64,000 nucleotides of DNA, from assembly GCF_900129855.1 (NCBI RefSeq), contig NZ_LT670819.1, positions 8,246,001 to 8,310,000 of the forward strand, written 5' to 3'. Shown one piece after another: positions 45,259 to 53,367 of this stretch (position 1 is its first letter; every line of letters begins with the position of its first letter). Made by a program: the position numbers and the translations under genes. The stretch comes from Streptomyces sp. 3214.6 (GTDB lineage Bacteria > Actinomycetota > Actinomycetes > Streptomycetales > Streptomycetaceae). Below the pieces are notes generated by a model, which did not search any database, had not been told where the DNA came from, and saw nothing but the letters and a program-made list of their open reading frames with translations.

Positions 45259-45942
45259 GTGACCGACATCGCCATGCTGCCCGAGTCCTGGCGCGGGGTT
45301 CTGGGCGACGAACTGCAGCAGCCCTACTTCAAGGAGCTGACGGAGTTCGTCGAGGAGGAGCGGGCGAAGGGCCCCGTCTACCCTCCGCGCGAGGAGGTGT
45401 TCGCCGCACTCGACGCGACGCCGTACGAGCGGGTGAAGGTGCTCGTCCTCGGCCAGGACCCGTACCACGGCGAGGGCCAGGGGCACGGCCTGTGCTTCTC
45501 GGTGCGGCCCGGCGTGAAGATCCCGCCCTCCCTGCGCAACATCTACAAGGAGATGCACGCGGAGCTGGGCACGCCCATCCCGGACAACGGCTACCTGATG
45601 CCGTGGGCGCAGCAGGGCGTCCTGCTGCTCAACGCGGTCCTCACGGTCCGCTCCGGGGAGGCGAACTCGCACAAGGGCAAGGGCTGGGAGAAGTTCACGG
45701 ACGCGGTGATCCGCGCCGTGGCCGACCGGCCCGACCCGGCCGTGTTCGTGCTGTGGGGCAACTACGCGCAGAAGAAGCTCCCGCTCATCGACGAGAGCAG
45801 GCACATCGTGGTCAAGGGCGCGCACCCCTCCCCGCTGTCGGCGAAGAAGTTCTTCGGCTCCCGCCCGTTCACGCAGATCGACGCGGCCGTCGCGCAGCAG
45901 GGCCACGAGCCGATCGACTGGACGATCCCGAACCTGGTCTGA
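45259..45942 (+). CDS. ung: Uracil-DNA glycosylase, family 1
   Basis: 227 residues. The enzyme removes uracil from DNA as the first step of base excision repair. The catalytic motif GQDPYH gives Asp67; the uracil-binding Asn lies in LLLNAVLTVR and the second catalytic motif HPSPLS starts at His189. Length fits the family. GTG at 45259 follows AAAGGAC by about 6 bases. Followed by a terminator hairpin at 45954. Confidence 0.96.
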   Translation: MTDIAMLPESWRGVLGDELQQPYFKELTEFVEEERAKGPVYPPREEVFAALDATPYERVKVLVLGQDPYHGEGQGHGLCFSVRPGVKIPPSLRNIYKEMHAELGTPIPDNGYLMPWAQQGVLLLNAVLTVRSGEANSHKGKGWEKFTDAVIRAVADRPDPAVFVLWGNYAQKKLPLIDESRHIVVKGAHPSPLSAKKFFGSRPFTQIDAAVAQQGHEPIDWTIPNLV

Positions 45943-45953
45943 GACCGCTGCCG

Positions 45954-45983
45954 CCGGGCCGGTCCCTCCGCGGGCCGGCCCGG
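45954..45983 (+). terminator. Terminator after ung
   Basis: Perfect 9-bp stem CCGGGCCGG/CCGGCCCGG with a 12-base loop, 12 bases after the stop. Confidence 0.75.
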
Positions 45984-46066
45984 TGCCGCCTGACCGGGAT
46001 TGCCGGCGGCTGCCGTTAGCGTCGTCCCGAGGACGCGGTGCCGTCCCGGGACGCAAGGAGGACGCG

Positions 46067-46531
46067 GTGGCGGAGCGACAGGGGCGGACGACACCGGACG
46101 CCCTGCTGACGCGCATCGGGCAGGTCGTGATGCTGCACCACGGGGGAGACCGCGAGGAGGCCCGGCACCGCCTCCTCGACCTGTGGACGGAGCTCGGCGA
46201 GGACGGCGACCCGCTGCACCGCTGCACCCTCGCCCACTACCTGGCCGACACCCACGACGACCCCTCGGACGAGCTGGCCTGGGACCTGCGGGCGCTGACG
46301 GCGGCGGAGGAGCACGAGGGGTCGGTCGAGGCCCGGGCGCTCTATCCGTCGCTGCACCTCAACCTGGCCGCGGACTATGTGAAACTCGGCCGCGCCGAGG
46401 CCGCTCGCACCCATGTGCGCCGGGCCCGCACGGCGGCCGTGGCCCTGCGTGACGACAGCTACGGGGACGGCGTACGGGCGGCGATCAGCAGGCTGGAGCT
46501 ACAGCTGGGGGAGGGGCCTCACCGCCCGTAG
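46067..46531 (+). CDS. Tetratricopeptide-like hypothetical protein
   Basis: 154 residues, all alpha-helical, with TPR-like helix pairs (DREEARHRLLDLWTELGEDG, LYPSLHLNLAADYVKLGR, AEAARTHVRRARTAAVAL). No catalytic residues. The GTG at 46067 follows AGGAGG by 6 bases. This kind of small helical protein is common in streptomycetes; function unknown. Confidence 0.75.
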   Translation: MAERQGRTTPDALLTRIGQVVMLHHGGDREEARHRLLDLWTELGEDGDPLHRCTLAHYLADTHDDPSDELAWDLRALTAAEEHEGSVEARALYPSLHLNLAADYVKLGRAEAARTHVRRARTAAVALRDDSYGDGVRAAISRLELQLGEGPHRP

Positions 46532-47013
46532 GTCTGTTCGCAGATCACCGCTTCCGGGCTGTCCCGCTGCCAGCCGCCGTACTTCCTGCCGAGCGCACAC
46601 ACATCGGTGCTCCCGCGCACCTGCGCCCCGTCCGGGATCTCCACGCGCGGCCGTGCGCGCCGCCGGGGCTCGGTGGGGGCCGGGGGGTGGTGCGGACGGG
46701 AACGGGACGAGGGCGCCTGCGCGACCGGCCCCGATACCGGCGCCTGCGCGGTCGCCGGCCGCCGACGCTGCGCCGGCACCGTGGGCCGCGGCTTCGGGGA
46801 CGGCCCGACCAGCGCCAGCGCCTCCCGGGCCGGAGCCTGCACGACCTGCGCCCTGGGCCGCCCCTCCGGCCGCGGCACGGACGGCGGGGCGGGCGGGGAC
46901 GGTGCGACGGCCGGTCCGGGCGCGGGCGGGCGCTGGATCGTCACGCACCCGGCGAGGGCCGAGAAGGCCATGGTGACCAGGAGCGTCGCGGTGGCCGTCG
47001 TCGTTCGATGCAC
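46519..47013 (-). CDS. Proline-rich lipoprotein
   Basis: 164 residues from a GTG at 47013: a 23-residue lipoprotein signal ending LAGC, about 100 residues of Pro/Ala/Arg-rich low-complexity sequence likely to span the cell wall, and a small conserved C-terminal part, STDVCALGRKYGGWQRDSPE then VICEQTYGR, with two Cys that could form a disulphide. The start has no clear ribosome site; longer frames to 47139 exist. Its end overlaps the convergent TPR-like gene by 13 bases. Confidence 0.65.
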   Translation of the reverse strand: MHRTTTATATLLVTMAFSALAGCVTIQRPPAPGPAVAPSPPAPPSVPRPEGRPRAQVVQAPAREALALVGPSPKPRPTVPAQRRRPATAQAPVSGPVAQAPSSRSRPHHPPAPTEPRRRARPRVEIPDGAQVRGSTDVCALGRKYGGWQRDSPEAVICEQTYGR

Positions 47014-47139
47014 CCGCGCCGCTCTGGCGGTCGCGGCCGCCCGAGCGACGGCGGACGAGGGCAGGTTGCCCCGGACGGGTGATCTCCTACCCCGTACGAG
47101 GGTGCGGGGAAGGCCGGGTTGACGTGCGGGTCGATACAC

Positions 47140-47652
47140 CTAGTCGCCGGTAGCGCCGTCGACGCGCTCGCGGATCAGGTCGGCGTGGCCGTTGTGCCGG
47201 GCGTACTCCTCGATCATGTGGGTGTAGATCCAGCGCAGGCTGAACGGCTCGTCGGTGAACCTGCTCCGGCCGCGCGAGAGTTCGTCCAGGGTGAAGCCTG
47301 CCGCGTGCCGTCGGGCGACCTCGATCTCGGCCTGCCAGGTGGTGCGGGCCTGCGCCCAGGTGTCCTGCTCGGTGAGGTGGAACTCGCCGTCCGGGTCCTC
47401 GTCGCTGTAGTAGATCGGCGCCGCGCCGTCCCCGACCAGCACCCTGCGGAACCAATTGCGCTCCACCTCCGCCATGTGCCGCACCAGGCCCATCAAGGAC
47501 AGCTTGGACGGCGGCACCGAGGCGGTGCGCAACTGGACGTCGGTGAGGCCCTCGCACTTCCCTGCCAAGGTCTGCCGGTGGTAGTCCAGCCACCCCTCCA
47601 ACATGGTGCGTTCGTCGGCGTTCTGGGCGGGCTCGGTGCGCTGCGTCGTCAT
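47140..47652 (-). CDS. DinB family protein (DUF664)
   Basis: 170 residues forming a four-helix DinB/mycothiol-transferase-like bundle. Probable metal ligands are His in LVRHMAEVERNWF and the pair in THMIEEYARHNGHADLIRE. In actinobacteria related proteins transfer mycothiol to toxins or substrates, which would suit a mycothiol producer; not proven here. ATG at 47652 is where the family sequence begins. Confidence 0.85.
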   Translation of the reverse strand: MTTQRTEPAQNADERTMLEGWLDYHRQTLAGKCEGLTDVQLRTASVPPSKLSLMGLVRHMAEVERNWFRRVLVGDGAAPIYYSDEDPDGEFHLTEQDTWAQARTTWQAEIEVARRHAAGFTLDELSRGRSRFTDEPFSLRWIYTHMIEEYARHNGHADLIRERVDGATGD

Positions 47653-47831
47653 CCCCGCATGGTCACCCCGGCCGGCCCGCCGCCACCAGCGATTTTCCGC
47701 TGCCGGGCCTGCCGCGGTGACGAGCAGGGGCCGTATGCTGCCGTGCAGGTACGCACAGGCACGCGCAGGTGAGTCGGGCAGTGGCAGGCGGGCAGGCCGT
47801 GACCTGCGGGGCAGGCAGTGAGGGAGCGCTC

Positions 47832-48743
47832 GTGAAGGTCGGCTGCATCGGGCTCGGTGACATCGCGCAGAAGGCGTATCTGCCGGTGCTCGGCGCACTG
47901 CCCGGGATCGAGCTCCACCTGCAGACCCGCACCCCGGCCACCCTCGACAGGGTCGCCGACACCCTGCGCCTGCCCCGCTCGCAGCGCCACGGCGACCTCG
48001 ACGCGCTTCTCGCCGTCGGACTGGACGCGGCCTTCGTGCACGCGCCCACCGCCGCTCACCCCGGGATCGTCACCCGGCTGCTGGAGGCGGACGTCCCCAC
48101 ATACGTCGACAAGCCCCTCGCCTACGAACTCGCCGACTCCGAGCGGCTCGTGAGGCTCGCGGAAGCGCGGAACACTTCCCTCGCCGTCGGCTTCAACCGG
48201 CGGCTCGCGCCCGGCTACGCGCAGTGCGCCGACCATCCGCGCGAGCTGATCCTCCTGCAGAAGAACCGGATCGGGCTGCCCGAGGAACCCCGCACGATGA
48301 TCCTCGACGACTTCATCCACGTCGTCGACACCCTGCGCTTCCTCGTGCCCGGCCCGGTCGACGACGTGACCGTGCGCGCCCGCGTCGAGGACGGACTGCT
48401 GCACCACGTCGTCCTCCAGCTCGCCGGAGACGGCTTCACCGCGCTCGGCGTGATGAACCGGCTCAGCGGTTCGAACGAGGAGATCCTGGAGGTGTCCGGG
48501 CAGGACACCAAGCGCCAGGTCGTCAACCTCGCCGAAGTGATCGACCACAAGGGGCAGCCGACCGTGCGGCGGCGCGGCGACTGGGTGCCGGTGGCCCGCC
48601 AGCGCGGCATCGAGCAGGCGGTCCTCGCCTTCCTGGACGCCGTACGTGCGGGGAAAGTGCTCAGCGCCCGGGATGCGCTGGCGACTCACGAACTCTGCGA
48701 GCGGGTGATCCGAGCGGTGCGGGACCGCTCCGCCGCAGCCTGA
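47832..48743 (+). CDS. Gfo/Idh/MocA family oxidoreductase
   Basis: 303 residues. The N-terminal Rossmann motif VGCIGLGDIAQKAY binds NAD(P); THE conserved YVDKPLAYE (about 91-99) carries the family EKP-type lysine, here DKP. The C-terminal domain has HVVDTLRFLVPGP. Substrate probably a sugar or cyclitol derivative. The GTG at 47832 follows AGGGAG. Its 3' end overlaps the convergent lnt gene by 83 bases. Confidence 0.85.
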   Translation: MKVGCIGLGDIAQKAYLPVLGALPGIELHLQTRTPATLDRVADTLRLPRSQRHGDLDALLAVGLDAAFVHAPTAAHPGIVTRLLEADVPTYVDKPLAYELADSERLVRLAEARNTSLAVGFNRRLAPGYAQCADHPRELILLQKNRIGLPEEPRTMILDDFIHVVDTLRFLVPGPVDDVTVRARVEDGLLHHVVLQLAGDGFTALGVMNRLSGSNEEILEVSGQDTKRQVVNLAEVIDHKGQPTVRRRGDWVPVARQRGIEQAVLAFLDAVRAGKVLSARDALATHELCERVIRAVRDRSAAA

Positions 48744-50295
48744 CCGCCCGCGCCCCCTCCCTGACCCCGAGGGCCGCGAGCACCAACAGGGCCAGGTGGA
48801 CCGGCCAGTCGCCGTAACGGACGTACGGGGTGACGCCGCCGGCGAGCGGGACGTCGTAGACGGCCGTCGTGCTCGCCTCCGTGCCCAGCCACGAGCCGAG
48901 ACGCCGGCCGCTCGCGTCGTACACGGCGGAGACGCCGGTGAGGGTGGCGTGCACGAACGGCCGCCCGGTCTCCGCGGCGCGCAGCGCGCCCAGCGAGGCG
49001 TGCTGGTCGGGTGCCCAGCTCTGCTGGAAGGTGGAGGTCGAGGACTGGGCGACCAGCAGGTCCACGCCGTCCTCGGCGAGGTGCCGGCTCATGTCGGGGA
49101 AGGCCGTTTCGAAGCACACCATCGGCCCGACGCGCAGGCCGGGCCCGGCGTTCATCACGACCTGCTCGGTGCCGCGCCGCCGGTCCTCGCCGGCCGCCTT
49201 GCCGACGGAGGTCGCCCAGCCGAGCAGGGAACGGGCCGGTATGTACTCACCGAAGGGCACCAGCCGCATCTTGTCGTACCGGTCGCCGGTCGGGCCGTCC
49301 GGGCCGACGAGGATCGAGCTCTTGTAGATCCCCGGCCGGTCGGAGCGGCGGGCGTCGACGTTGACGAGGATGTCGGCGCCGGTGGACCGGGACAGCGCCG
49401 CGATCCGCCTGGCCAGATCCGGCCGCTCGGCGAGGTCGTACCCGACGCTGCTCTCGCCCCAGACGATCAGATCGACGTCCTGCCCGACCAGCCGGCGGGT
49501 CAACTGCTCCTCGCGGTCGAAGCGCCGGTCGGGGCCGTCGATCACACCCGGCTGCACCACCGCGATGCGGGCCCGCCCGTCGACGTCGGGGCGCGGCGCC
49601 CACATCCACGCGGCCGAGGCCGCGGCCGCGGTGGCGACGAGACCGGCGACGGCCGGCACCCGGGACGCCGGAACGGCGACGAGGACGGCGACCGCGACGT
49701 TCACCGCCACCACCAGGAAGCTGAGCAGCCACACCCCGCCGACGGAGGCGAGCCGCAGCGCGGGCTCCACCTGCCACTGGCTGGCCCCGAGCATGCCCCA
49801 GGGCCCGCCGAGCCCCTGCCAGGAACGGACGAGTTCCACGGCCAGCCACGCCGAGGGCAGCACGAGAAGCGCGGCGAACAGCCGCCCGCGGGACGGGGCG
49901 GTGCTCTCGGCGCCTCCGGTGCTTCCGGCGTCTCCGGTGCCTCTGGTGTCGTCGGCGAGGAACCGGCGGACCAGCCACGCCCACGGCGCCCACAGCGCAC
50001 CCAGCAGCGCGGCGAGGACGAGCGTGAACACATGCAGGCTCGGCAGCAGCCAGTGATGCATGGCCAGCATGAAGCCGAACCCGCCGCTCCAGCCGTCGTA
50101 CGCCGCCCGCCTCGCCGTGGGTGCGCAGCGGGCCAGCAGGATCCAGGGGACCAGCGCGACATAGGCCCACCACCACAGCGCCGGCGCCGGAAACGCGAGC
50201 ACGGGCAGCGCGCCCGCGAACGCCGCGACGGCCGAACGCCGCTTGGGGGAGGTGAGCCAGTGGCCGAGCGTCATCCGGCTCTCCCGGATCTCCAT
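48661..50295 (-). CDS. lnt: Apolipoprotein N-acyltransferase
   Basis: 544 residues. Eight or so N-terminal membrane helices precede a nitrilase-like domain (from ARIAVVQPGVIDGPDRRFDR, about residue 242). The catalytic triad is complete: Glu281 in IVWGESSVG, Lys342 in YDKMRLVPFGEY, Cys394 in PMVCFETAFP. It adds the third acyl chain to lipoproteins at the outer face of the membrane. Streptomycetes carry one or two such genes, some serving polyprenol or lipoprotein modification. A short GTGDAGSTGG-type linker lies near residue 120. ATG at 50295 follows GGGAGG; an ATG seven codons on is possible. Confidence 0.92.
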   Translation of the reverse strand: MEIRESRMTLGHWLTSPKRRSAVAAFAGALPVLAFPAPALWWWAYVALVPWILLARCAPTARRAAYDGWSGGFGFMLAMHHWLLPSLHVFTLVLAALLGALWAPWAWLVRRFLADDTRGTGDAGSTGGAESTAPSRGRLFAALLVLPSAWLAVELVRSWQGLGGPWGMLGASQWQVEPALRLASVGGVWLLSFLVVAVNVAVAVLVAVPASRVPAVAGLVATAAAASAAWMWAPRPDVDGRARIAVVQPGVIDGPDRRFDREEQLTRRLVGQDVDLIVWGESSVGYDLAERPDLARRIAALSRSTGADILVNVDARRSDRPGIYKSSILVGPDGPTGDRYDKMRLVPFGEYIPARSLLGWATSVGKAAGEDRRRGTEQVVMNAGPGLRVGPMVCFETAFPDMSRHLAEDGVDLLVAQSSTSTFQQSWAPDQHASLGALRAAETGRPFVHATLTGVSAVYDASGRRLGSWLGTEASTTAVYDVPLAGGVTPYVRYGDWPVHLALLVLAALGVREGARAVRLRRSGPAPLGSPARRVRESPAHPGR

Positions 50296-50368
50296 GAGGC
50301 GCCTCCCTGCCCACTGGGTGCCTCCAGTGTGCGCGCCCCGGACGATCTACGACAGGGCGCGTTTCGGC

Positions 50369-50860
50369 TCAGCCCCGCAGCCGCCGCCACTTCTCCCGTA
50401 CGACCACGTCACGCACCCGCCAGCCGTCGTACGTCCGCAGCAGCCCGAAGGCGTACCGGCCGCCGCAGACGAAGTCGGGCGCGCCGGCCGTGGAGCCGTC
50501 GCCGTCACCGTCCGTGGCCAACCGCATCGGGTTGACGTAGTCGGCCTGCACCCGGGCCGTGTCGCCCGTGTCCTGCTCCAGGATCCCGAACCGCACCCGG
50601 CGGTTGACGATGAGATGCTGCCGCATCGCGAACACCTGCATGCTCTCGGCCAGCCACGAGGCGACGTTCCCCGCATCCCCCTCGATGCCGCCGGCCGAAC
50701 GGTAGTCCGCCCGCCCGTCCGACGTGAACAGTTCCCGATAGGCGGTCCAGTCGCCGTCGTCGACCGCCACCGCGTAGTCGGTGATCAACCCGTCGACGGC
50801 CAGCCGGTCCAGCACGGTAGCGAGTTCCACACGCTGCGTCATGGCCCGAGTGTTGGGCAT
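50369..50860 (-). CDS. SnoaL-like / NTF2-fold protein
   Basis: 163 residues of the SnoaL-like group: helix-rich start (LATVLDRLAVDGLITDYAVA), DDGDWTAYRELFTSDGRADY, then strands ending YAFGLLRTYDGWRVRDVVVR. The cone-shaped fold binds small hydrophobic ligands and some members are isomerases or cyclases. Substrate unknown. ATG at 50860 or the one six codons later; neither has a strong ribosome site. Confidence 0.82.
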   Translation of the reverse strand: MPNTRAMTQRVELATVLDRLAVDGLITDYAVAVDDGDWTAYRELFTSDGRADYRSAGGIEGDAGNVASWLAESMQVFAMRQHLIVNRRVRFGILEQDTGDTARVQADYVNPMRLATDGDGDGSTAGAPDFVCGGRYAFGLLRTYDGWRVRDVVVREKWRRLRG

Positions 50861-51035
50861 GGCGGCTGCTCAGCCAAGCTCTGTGCGGCATCGGTCGGAG
50901 ATCGATACGTAATCGGGTGCCGCCGCGCCGGACCGATCGGTCAGGCTGCTGCAGTGAACGACCTGCACGACCGTCCCGTAGAGCCTCTGCGGTGTGACCC
51001 GTGGGTGATGCCGGCCGTCGGGTCCGGACTGCCGG

Positions 51036-51629
51036 TCAGGGGCGCAGGTGGGCCAGTAGTTCGTCACTGGCGGGGTATTCCTGTTCCTGGGGGAGCAGCC
51101 GGGTTGCTGAGTCCGGTTCACCGCTGCTGACGAGTGCGTGGATCTCATGGGCGAGCGGGGTCACGTCACTGATGGACACGATCCACTCGTTCGCGTAACG
51201 CGACGATGCCTCACCCGAGAGCCCCAGTTGCAGCGAGCGGTGCGGCAGGGGACGCAGGTGCAGGTCGCGTTCGGGATCCCACTGGACACGGGCCGGTGAG
51301 CGCTTGAGGGCACGCTGCCAGGTGCTGCGATCGGGATGCAGTCCGGGGACGTAACTCGACAGGCAGGAGTGGCGCAGCGCCCAGTCGAAGCCGTCGCGAG
51401 TGATCTCGACGGCAAGGACGGTCTCCTGCCCGGTGCTCGCGCCCCAGTTGGAGCGATACATCATCCACAGGAAACTGGGTTTGATCCACGTCATACGGTC
51501 AGGCTTCCACGCGGCCGGAAAGCGGCCGTCGCCAATGGCGGGCAGTCCGATTTCAGGAGAGTACGCCTGGTAGACGGTGATCGTGGATGCCGTATGAAGC
51601 GCGCGGATCCTGTGGTGCGGTTCCTTCAT
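51036..51629 (-). CDS. DUF4291 domain protein
   Basis: 197 residues. The family signature is plain: IRALHTASTITVYQAYSPEI, RMTWIKPSFLWMMYRSNW and QETVLAVEITRDGFDWAL. The function of DUF4291 is unknown; the invariant Trp, Lys and Arg residues hint at nucleic acid or nucleotide binding. The last ~44 residues (DVTPLAHEIHALVSSGEPDS onward) recur as an isolated tail at 56504-56638 on the other strand. It marks one edge of the accessory region. Confidence 0.88.
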   Translation of the reverse strand: MKEPHHRIRALHTASTITVYQAYSPEIGLPAIGDGRFPAAWKPDRMTWIKPSFLWMMYRSNWGASTGQETVLAVEITRDGFDWALRHSCLSSYVPGLHPDRSTWQRALKRSPARVQWDPERDLHLRPLPHRSLQLGLSGEASSRYANEWIVSISDVTPLAHEIHALVSSGEPDSATRLLPQEQEYPASDELLAHLRP

Positions 51630-51910
51630 GGCGTACAGCGTGAGGTCGGCCAGGTCGGGTTGCCACCGATTTTCGACCGTCGATCATTGCGACGGCACCT
51701 GTCGGCGACAGCAGCGTCCGAGGTTTCGGAGCCACGCCGTGTCCTCGGGCGCCCGAATCCATGCATGGTGGTCATTGGTGGTCGCCCGTACCAGGGCGAT
51801 CCCTGTCGAGGCAGGACGCCCTCAGTCCGTTCCGTGATCAGCCGCGTGTGGCCCGTCAGGTTCACGGCCCCTCATTCAGCGCAGCAGCTCTGGCCCCAGG
51901 CCGGGCTACC
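51630..51910. other. Intergenic stretch between DUF4291 and the insertion sequence
   Basis: About 280 bases of lower GC than neighbouring genes, with no recognisable coding frame; it includes the promoter side of the DUF4291 gene. Confidence 0.4.
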
Positions 51911-51930
51911 GGATTTCATTCGCAGTGCAT

Positions 51931-52008
51931 CGGCCTTCAGGCCGGTGGTGAAGCGAATCTGACAGTGGCGACGCGGAGCGTCGCAGACTCAGGTCCGGCG
52001 GAGCCGGA
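51931..52008 (+). repeat. Three hairpins at the left end of the tnpB element
   Basis: CGGCC/GGCCG with TTCA loop (51931-51944); GCGACGC/GCGTCGC with GGA loop (51968-51984); TCCGGC/GCCGGA with GGA loop (51994-52008). Left-end subterminal hairpins are recognition sites in this IS family. Confidence 0.6.
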
Positions 52009-52084
52009 ACCGGCTCGTGACGGTGACGGATCGTTCACACGTTCCCGATGACGACGCGGGTTCGACGTGCCTAGTGTGATCGTC

Positions 52085-53309
52085 ATGCAGCTCCGGTACA
52101 GCTTCCGCGTGTACCCCGACGCCACTCAACAGGGTGCGCTGGTCAGGGCGTTCGGGTGCGCCCGTGTCGTGTTCAACGACGCCGTGCGGGCCCGTGAGGA
52201 CGCCCGTCGGGCCGGGCAGCCCTTCCCGACGGCCGGTGACCTGTCCCGGAAGCTGATCACCGAGGCGAAGCGGACGGCCGGGCGGTCCTGGCTGGGTGAG
52301 GTGTCCGCGGTGGTGCTCCAGCAGTCCCTGCGGGACGCCGAGACCGCCTACCGCAACTTCTTCGCCTCCCTCAAGGGCGTCCGCCAGGGCCCGAGACTGG
52401 GAGCGCCGCGGTTAAGGTCCCGCAGGGACGCCCGGCAGTCGATCCGGTTCACCGCCAACGCCCGCTGGAGCATCACCGCCGGCGGCCGTCTGAACCTGCC
52501 GAAGATCGGCGCGGTGAAGGTGAAGTGGTCCCGCCCTCTGCCTACCGCCCCTTCCTCCGTCACCGTCGTCAAGGACGCCGCGGGCAGATTCTTCGCCTCC
52601 TTCGTCATCGACACCGACCCCGCCGCCGACGTGACGCGAATGCCAGACACCGACCGCACCATCGGCATCGACCTCGGCCTCACCCACTTCGCCGTCCTGT
52701 CCGACGGCACGAAGATCGACTCCCCGCGCTTCCTGCGGCGCGCGGAGAAGAAACTGAAGAAGGCCCACAAGGAGCTGTCCCGCAAACAGAAGGGATCCAA
52801 GAACCGGGCCAAGGCCCGCCTGAAGGTCGCCCGCGCCCACGCCAAGGTCGCTGACGCACGCCGCGAGTTCCACCACCAGCTCTCCACACAGCTGATCTGC
52901 GAGAACCTAAGGGATCGCCGTGGAGGACCTGGCAGTGAAAGCGCTGGCACGTACCCGGCTGGCCAAGTCCGTTCACGACGCGGGCTGGTCGTCATTCGTG
53001 CACATGCTGGAGTACAAGGCGCAGCGGTACGGCCGGACGCTGGTGAAGATCGGCCGGTTTGAGCCGACCTCCCAGACCTGCTCTGCCTGCGGCGCCGTGG
53101 ACGGGCCCAAACCCCTGAACGTCCGGGAATGGACCTGTACCGCCTGCGGCGCCGTCCACGACCGGGACACCAACGCCGCGATCAACGTGAAGACGGCCGC
53201 CGGACTGGCGGTGTCGGCCTGCGGAGCGCCGGTAAGACCAGAATCCGTTCTGACACAGCGCGAAGAAACAGGAAGCCACGGATTCCCGACCGAACCGCGT
53301 GCCGCGTAG
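52085..53309 (+). pseudogene. tnpB: Frameshifted tnpB, RNA-guided nuclease of an IS1341-type element
   Basis: Starts MQLRYSFRVYPDATQQGALV, the standard TnpB N-terminus; the RuvC Asp is in IGIDLGLTHFA (about residue 198). At about 52908 the frame breaks: removing one T from GAGAACCTAAGGG would join STQLICEN to QGIAVEDLAVKALARTRLAK, the usual sequence with the RuvC Glu. The second part, in another frame to 53309, has the zinc finger CSAC...CTAC and the last RuvC Asp in RDTNAAINV. Intact, it would be ~407 residues. The break is a single-base insertion, so the gene decayed recently or the sequence has an error. Confidence 0.9.
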
Positions 53310-53341
53310 CGGCACAGCAACCAGTCACGGAAGGCCAGAAT

Positions 53342-53361
53342 CCTCGGGCTTCAGCCCGAGG
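53342..53361 (+). ncRNA. Right-end hairpin, 3' part of the putative omega RNA
   Basis: CCTCGGGC/GCCCGAGG with a TTCA loop after the tnpB stop. In TnpB systems the guide-bearing RNA spans the end of tnpB and the right end, with the guide taken from the flanking DNA; here the flank is the 3' end of the TerD-Mrr gene. Confidence 0.55.
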
Positions 53362-53367
53362 AGCAAG

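Noticed and set aside
43507..46227. 906-codon open frame antisense to the peptide-binding protein and ung
   Set aside because: Shadow of GC-rich codons; no start signal or domain.
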